Source: Clostridia bacterium
Lineage (GTDB): Bacteria > Bacillota > Peptococcia > Peptococcales > SKKY01
DNA: 9,327 nucleotides
Assembly: GCA_007123515.1 (NCBI GenBank)
Contig: SKKY01000101.1
Location: 1 to 9,327 of the forward strand
Direction of reading: 5' to 3'
Made by a program: the position numbers and the translations under genes. Shown in pieces: positions 7,025 through 9,327 of this stretch. Below the pieces are notes generated by a model that made no database searches, was not told where the DNA came from, and saw nothing but the letters and a program-made list of their open reading frames with translations. How positions within the stretch are numbered: the stretch's first letter is position 1; every line of letters starts with the position of its first letter.

Positions 7025-7705
7025 TTAATAGTTTTGTTCATCATAGGGTTTAAATGTATCAAACATGTTTCGAATCGATTGCAGATTTCCGTATAAAATC
7101 AGTTTATCACCGATTTCGAGCGTATCATTGCCTCGAACGGTTTTAAAAAGTTTATTGCCTCTTTCTATGGCTAGAATCGTAATATCAATGTTATTAAGCT
7201 TTAAGTCACTGACACGTTTTCCGGCAAGCTCATGATTTTCCATGACAGTTTTTACAATTTTGTAATTGCCTTTTAGATCAAACAGATCCTCGATGGAGGA
7301 AGCCGGTACGATTTCATGGCGAATGATAAACCCTTTGATGATTTTTTCAACCAGAGCCAATGTTTTTGGGTTTCTTACCACAATGAAATAGAAAAGAATA
7401 AATCCGAGTAAAATCAGCAAGTCATTCAGGTAAAAACCAGTAGAGAGAATCATAATGAGTAGTGTGATTAACACAGGAAGTGATACATAAAAAGTAATCA
7501 TTAAAAAGTAGGCGATTTTTCTTCTTGTATGATGGCGTACAATTAATTCGGCTTCCGTGGTGGTAAAGCCTGTGTTAGTAACAAGAGAGACTGCCTGAAA
7601 TCGGGATGCTTCCTTGTTAAGACCCGTCAGGTTAAAGGCGATCGCAGCAAATTCAATGATGATAAAAATTACGAATATCGTAAGGAAAAACAAGACGAGA
7701 AACAC
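7025..7705 (-). CDS. Small membrane protein with C-terminal TrkA-C (RCK_C) domain
   Basis: A 226-residue protein, probably in the cytoplasmic membrane with its C-terminal domain in the cytoplasm. The N-terminal half has about three hydrophobic helices (1-25, 64-88, 93-111). Between the first two lies a loop with SLVTNTGFTTTEAE (40-53), reminiscent of the TNTGF filter segments of TrkH/KtrB potassium transporters. The C-terminal 152-217 is a TrkA-C domain (VSDLKLNNIDITILAIERG, then TLEIGDKLILYG), which in known proteins binds small ligands such as cyclic di-AMP or nucleotides and gates ion transport. The N-terminal nucleotide-binding TrkA-N domain is absent, and the membrane part is too small for a TrkH pore. 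It could be an ion-flux regulator or small transporter; the exact role is unknown. The start is GTG with a strong AGGAGG (7712-7717) 6 nt upstream. It is convergent to the ABC operon and divergent from flaG, so probably monocistronic. Confidence 0.78.
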   Translation of the reverse strand: MFLVLFFLTIFVIFIIIEFAAIAFNLTGLNKEASRFQAVSLVTNTGFTTTEAELIVRHHTRRKIAYFLMITFYVSLPVLITLLIMILSTGFYLNDLLILLGFILFYFIVVRNPKTLALVEKIIKGFIIRHEIVPASSIEDLFDLKGNYKIVKTVMENHELAGKRVSDLKLNNIDITILAIERGNKLFKTVRGNDTLEIGDKLILYGNLQSIRNMFDTFKPYDEQNY

Positions 7706-7751
7706 GGCAAACCTCCTTTACAAAAACACGAATATACCTATATATTACCTT

Positions 7752-7781
7752 ATAATAAAAAAAATAAACAGGCATAAACAA
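7752..7781 (-). promoter_or_regulatory. Possible sigma-A promoter of the TrkA-C gene
   Basis: On the minus strand, TTGTTT (7781-7776) is followed after 18 nt by TATTAT (7757-7752), placing a start about 30-40 nt before the ribosome binding site. The -10 matches 5 of 6 bases and the -35 is weak, in very AT-rich DNA. It overlaps the repeats upstream of the flaG promoter, so the two divergent promoters are back to back. Confidence 0.3.
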
Positions 7782-7794
7782 GGCTAAACAAAAA
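7765..7794 (+). repeat. Three TAAACA motifs at exact 10-bp spacing
   Basis: TAAACAGGCA (7765-7774), TAAACAAGGC (7775-7784) and TAAACAAAAA (7785-7794) follow head to tail with a shared TAAACA core. The third core supplies the -35 TAAA of the flaG sigma-D promoter. The run is preceded by eight A at 7757-7764. One repeat per helical turn suggests curved DNA or a contact surface for RNA polymerase or a regulator, which is inference. Confidence 0.7.
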
Positions 7795-7811
7795 GAAATT
7801 AAGACCGATAT
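7785..7811 (+). promoter_or_regulatory. Sigma-D (sigma-28) flagellar promoter of flaG-fliD
   Basis: The -35 TAAA (7785-7788) and -10 ACCGATAT (7804-7811) are separated by exactly 15 nt. They match the sigma-28/SigD consensus TAAA-N15-GCCGATAT at all but one base. Transcription would begin near 7817-7820, about 15 nt before the flaG ribosome binding site. The downstream genes are late flagellar genes, which this sigma factor controls in Bacillus and enteric bacteria. Confidence 0.88.
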
Positions 7812-7845
7812 ACAGTATATATATATATCGCAGGGAGGCGTTATT

Positions 7846-8190
7846 ATGAAGATTGGTCATGTGGATCAGAAGAATACGGATATTGTCCAGAAAACTTCAG
7901 GCCAGAGACAGGATGTCCAGGCTCCACAGCAAAAAGGAAATGGTACAACTGGGAAAGATACGGTATCAACGGGTGAAGTGTTGCGTTCAATTGAAAAGGC
8001 TAATGAAAGTATGATGCTCAGACATACGGAGCTTCACTTTTCTGTTCATGAAAAAACAAAAGAGATTATGATTAAGGTGATGAACACCGATACACAGGAA
8101 GTTATCAGAGAAATTCCATCAGAAAAGATTTTGGATATGGTAGCTAATTTTATGGAACTTGCAGGATTGTATGTAGATGAGGAAGTATAG
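7846..8190 (+). CDS. flaG: FlaG family flagellar protein
   Basis: A 114-residue member of the FlaG family, usually encoded directly upstream of the filament-cap gene fliD, as here. The conserved C-terminal domain (about 60-112) has LHFSVHEKT, IMIKVMNTDTQEVIREIP and the amphipathic helix EKILDMVANFMELAGL. The N-terminal 45 residues are Gln/Lys/Thr-rich and probably disordered. There is no signal peptide or membrane helix. In species studied, FlaG affects filament length and is not essential for assembly; its molecular role is not settled. ATG at 7846 follows GGGAGG (7833-7838) by 7 nt. A near-consensus sigma-D promoter lies directly upstream. fliD begins 13 nt downstream, so the two are cotranscribed. 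Confidence 0.92.
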   Translation: MKIGHVDQKNTDIVQKTSGQRQDVQAPQQKGNGTTGKDTVSTGEVLRSIEKANESMMLRHTELHFSVHEKTKEIMIKVMNTDTQEVIREIPSEKILDMVANFMELAGLYVDEEV

Positions 8191-8203
8191 GAAGGTGATA
8201 TAA

Positions 8204-9327
8204 ATGAGCGCGATCAGATTCGGAGGACTCGCTTCAGGTCTTGATACCGAAGGCATCATCAAACAGCTGATGAGTGTTGAGCGTATGAAGGTTGATAAAA
8301 TATTTCAGCAAAAACAGGTATCTGTTTATAAAAGAGAGCAGTATCACGATGTGAACAAGAAACTGGCTAATTTTGTATTAGACAGTAAAGCAGCGTTTGG
8401 TCTTACCGGTACAAGTTCTACCGGAACGTTTATGAACCAGAGCACTAGTTCGATGACCTGGATTAAATCGGCTGCGACTACCAATGAAAATGCGGTATCC
8501 GTTGAAGCTAATGCCAACGCGGCACAAGGGACCTATCAGGTAAAAGTCAAAGATTTAGCTTCCAACTGGTCTTCAGCCAGTGGGGCAAAGTTAGACTCAG
8601 GCGATGACCGTACTACGCTGGCTAGTCAGTTTGGCCTAGGAGAAGACGATGTTATTAACTTTTCGATTGAAAATAAGTCGGGTCAGACTTTTGATATTAA
8701 TCTTAATGCTAATGATGTCAGTCTTCGTGAAATAGTAAGAGACATAAACGCTGCAGACCTTGGGGTAACGGCTGTCTATGATGCTAATACAGACCGGTTC
8801 TTTCTGCAAACGGATACTACCGGATCAGATCACGGAATTACGATTAATGATTATAGTGAAATAGGCGGGGTTGCCGGCTCTTTTATTTCCGGTGAGGGAA
8901 GTGTTTTAAAGCTTCAGCATCAGGACAGAGATACGGGTGATTTTGTGGAGCTAACCAACGGAACAGAATATTCCGGAGTTAACGCCCGAATTGATTTTGG
9001 AGCGGCGACCGATATTGAGTTTTCGACGAATGACTTTACAGTCAATAACATTCGTTTTTCTCTGAAAGAAACAACAGAGACAGCCTTTCAGGTAAATGTA
9101 AATTCCGATGTGGAAGGTGCTTATGATAAGATCACTGAGTTTATTGATAAGTACAACAATTTGCTTGATGAGCTCGGTGGTGTGGTTTCACAGAAAAGAG
9201 ACAGAGACTATATGCCTCTTACTGATGCTCAGAAAGAGTCGATGAGTGACAGGGAAATCGAGCTGTGGGAAGAACGGGCTAAAACCGGATTGCTGGGTAA
9301 TGACAGACTGATCGGTCGAATCACTTC
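8204..9327 (+). CDS. fliD: Flagellar filament cap protein FliD (3'-truncated by window)
   Basis: FliD (HAP2) forms the cap at the filament tip under which exported flagellin folds and polymerises; it leaves the cell through the flagellar type III export system. ATG at 8204 follows AAGGTGAT (8192-8199), and 374 codons are open to the window end. The N-terminus IRFGGLASGLDTEGIIKQLM (4-23) is the FliD_N signature, followed by a heptad-like helical segment to about residue 55. The middle (about 75-295) is beta-rich (for example GTYQVKVKDLAS) and forms the outer domains. The start of FliD_C is seen in SDVEGAYDKITEFIDKYN (from about 301). The stretch PLTDAQKES, EIELWEERAKTGLLGND (338-367) is typical of clostridial and bacillar FliD. 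The missing C-terminus should complete the helical leg domain. It is cotranscribed with flaG from the sigma-D promoter; fliS would be a usual next gene. Confidence 0.95.
   Translation, partial: MSAIRFGGLASGLDTEGIIKQLMSVERMKVDKIFQQKQVSVYKREQYHDVNKKLANFVLDSKAAFGLTGTSSTGTFMNQSTSSMTWIKSAATTNENAVSVEANANAAQGTYQVKVKDLASNWSSASGAKLDSGDDRTTLASQFGLGEDDVINFSIENKSGQTFDINLNANDVSLREIVRDINAADLGVTAVYDANTDRFFLQTDTTGSDHGITINDYSEIGGVAGSFISGEGSVLKLQHQDRDTGDFVELTNGTEYSGVNARIDFGAATDIEFSTNDFTVNNIRFSLKETTETAFQVNVNSDVEGAYDKITEFIDKYNNLLDELGGVVSQKRDRDYMPLTDAQKESMSDREIELWEERAKTGLLGNDRLIGRIT

Noticed and set aside
7765..7794. CRISPR-like or phage attachment repeat
   Set aside because: The repeats are only 10 bp, directly adjacent with no spacers, few in number, and merge into a promoter.
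7806..7830. Hairpin from CGATATA (7806-7812) and TATATCG (7824-7830) as a riboswitch or operator
   Set aside because: It is a weak AT stem whose left arm is the -10 box. It would not be in the transcript, and chance pairing with the TA run explains it.

Overview
The window looks like chromosomal DNA from a motile, anaerobic, moderately AT-rich member of the Firmicutes, class Clostridia. The reasons are strong AGGAGG-type ribosome binding sites, use of TTG and GTG starts, a sigma-D type flagellar promoter, a cobalamin-dependent methionine synthase without its own activation domain, and a short MetF-type reductase of the anaerobe style. Genus cannot be decided from the sequence alone. No rRNA, tRNA, CRISPR array, transposon or phage gene is visible.

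Region 1 (1-3166) is the end of a one-carbon/methionine operon on the plus strand. It holds a 5'-truncated cobalamin-dependent methionine synthase (metH: pterin-binding, B12 cap and B12-binding domains), a methylenetetrahydrofolate reductase (metF), and a stand-alone protein resembling the MetH activation domain, with a four-cysteine tail. MetF makes 5-methyl-THF, MetH moves the methyl group to homocysteine through cobalamin, and the third protein probably re-methylates cobalamin that has become oxidised. The operon ends at a clear intrinsic terminator.

Region 2 (3167-7020) is a compact three-gene plus-strand operon with overlapping genes. It encodes a LolD/MacB-class ABC ATPase, a secreted membrane-anchored protein built of about four Ig/CARDB-like repeats (COG1361-like), and a MacB/FtsX-type permease with a large extracellular domain. 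The repeat protein sits where related exporters encode a membrane fusion protein. The substrate is unknown. This is the least understood system in the window.

Region 3 (7025-7705) is a convergent minus-strand gene for a small membrane protein with a C-terminal TrkA-C (RCK_C) ligand-binding domain. It shares a bidirectional terminator with the ABC operon.

Region 4 (7706-9327) starts with a divergent intergenic region carrying a near-perfect sigma-D/sigma-28 promoter (TAAA-N15-ACCGATAT). Its -35 box is the last of three TAAACA motifs spaced exactly 10 bp apart. Downstream are flaG and the beginning of fliD (flagellar filament cap), which runs off the window.
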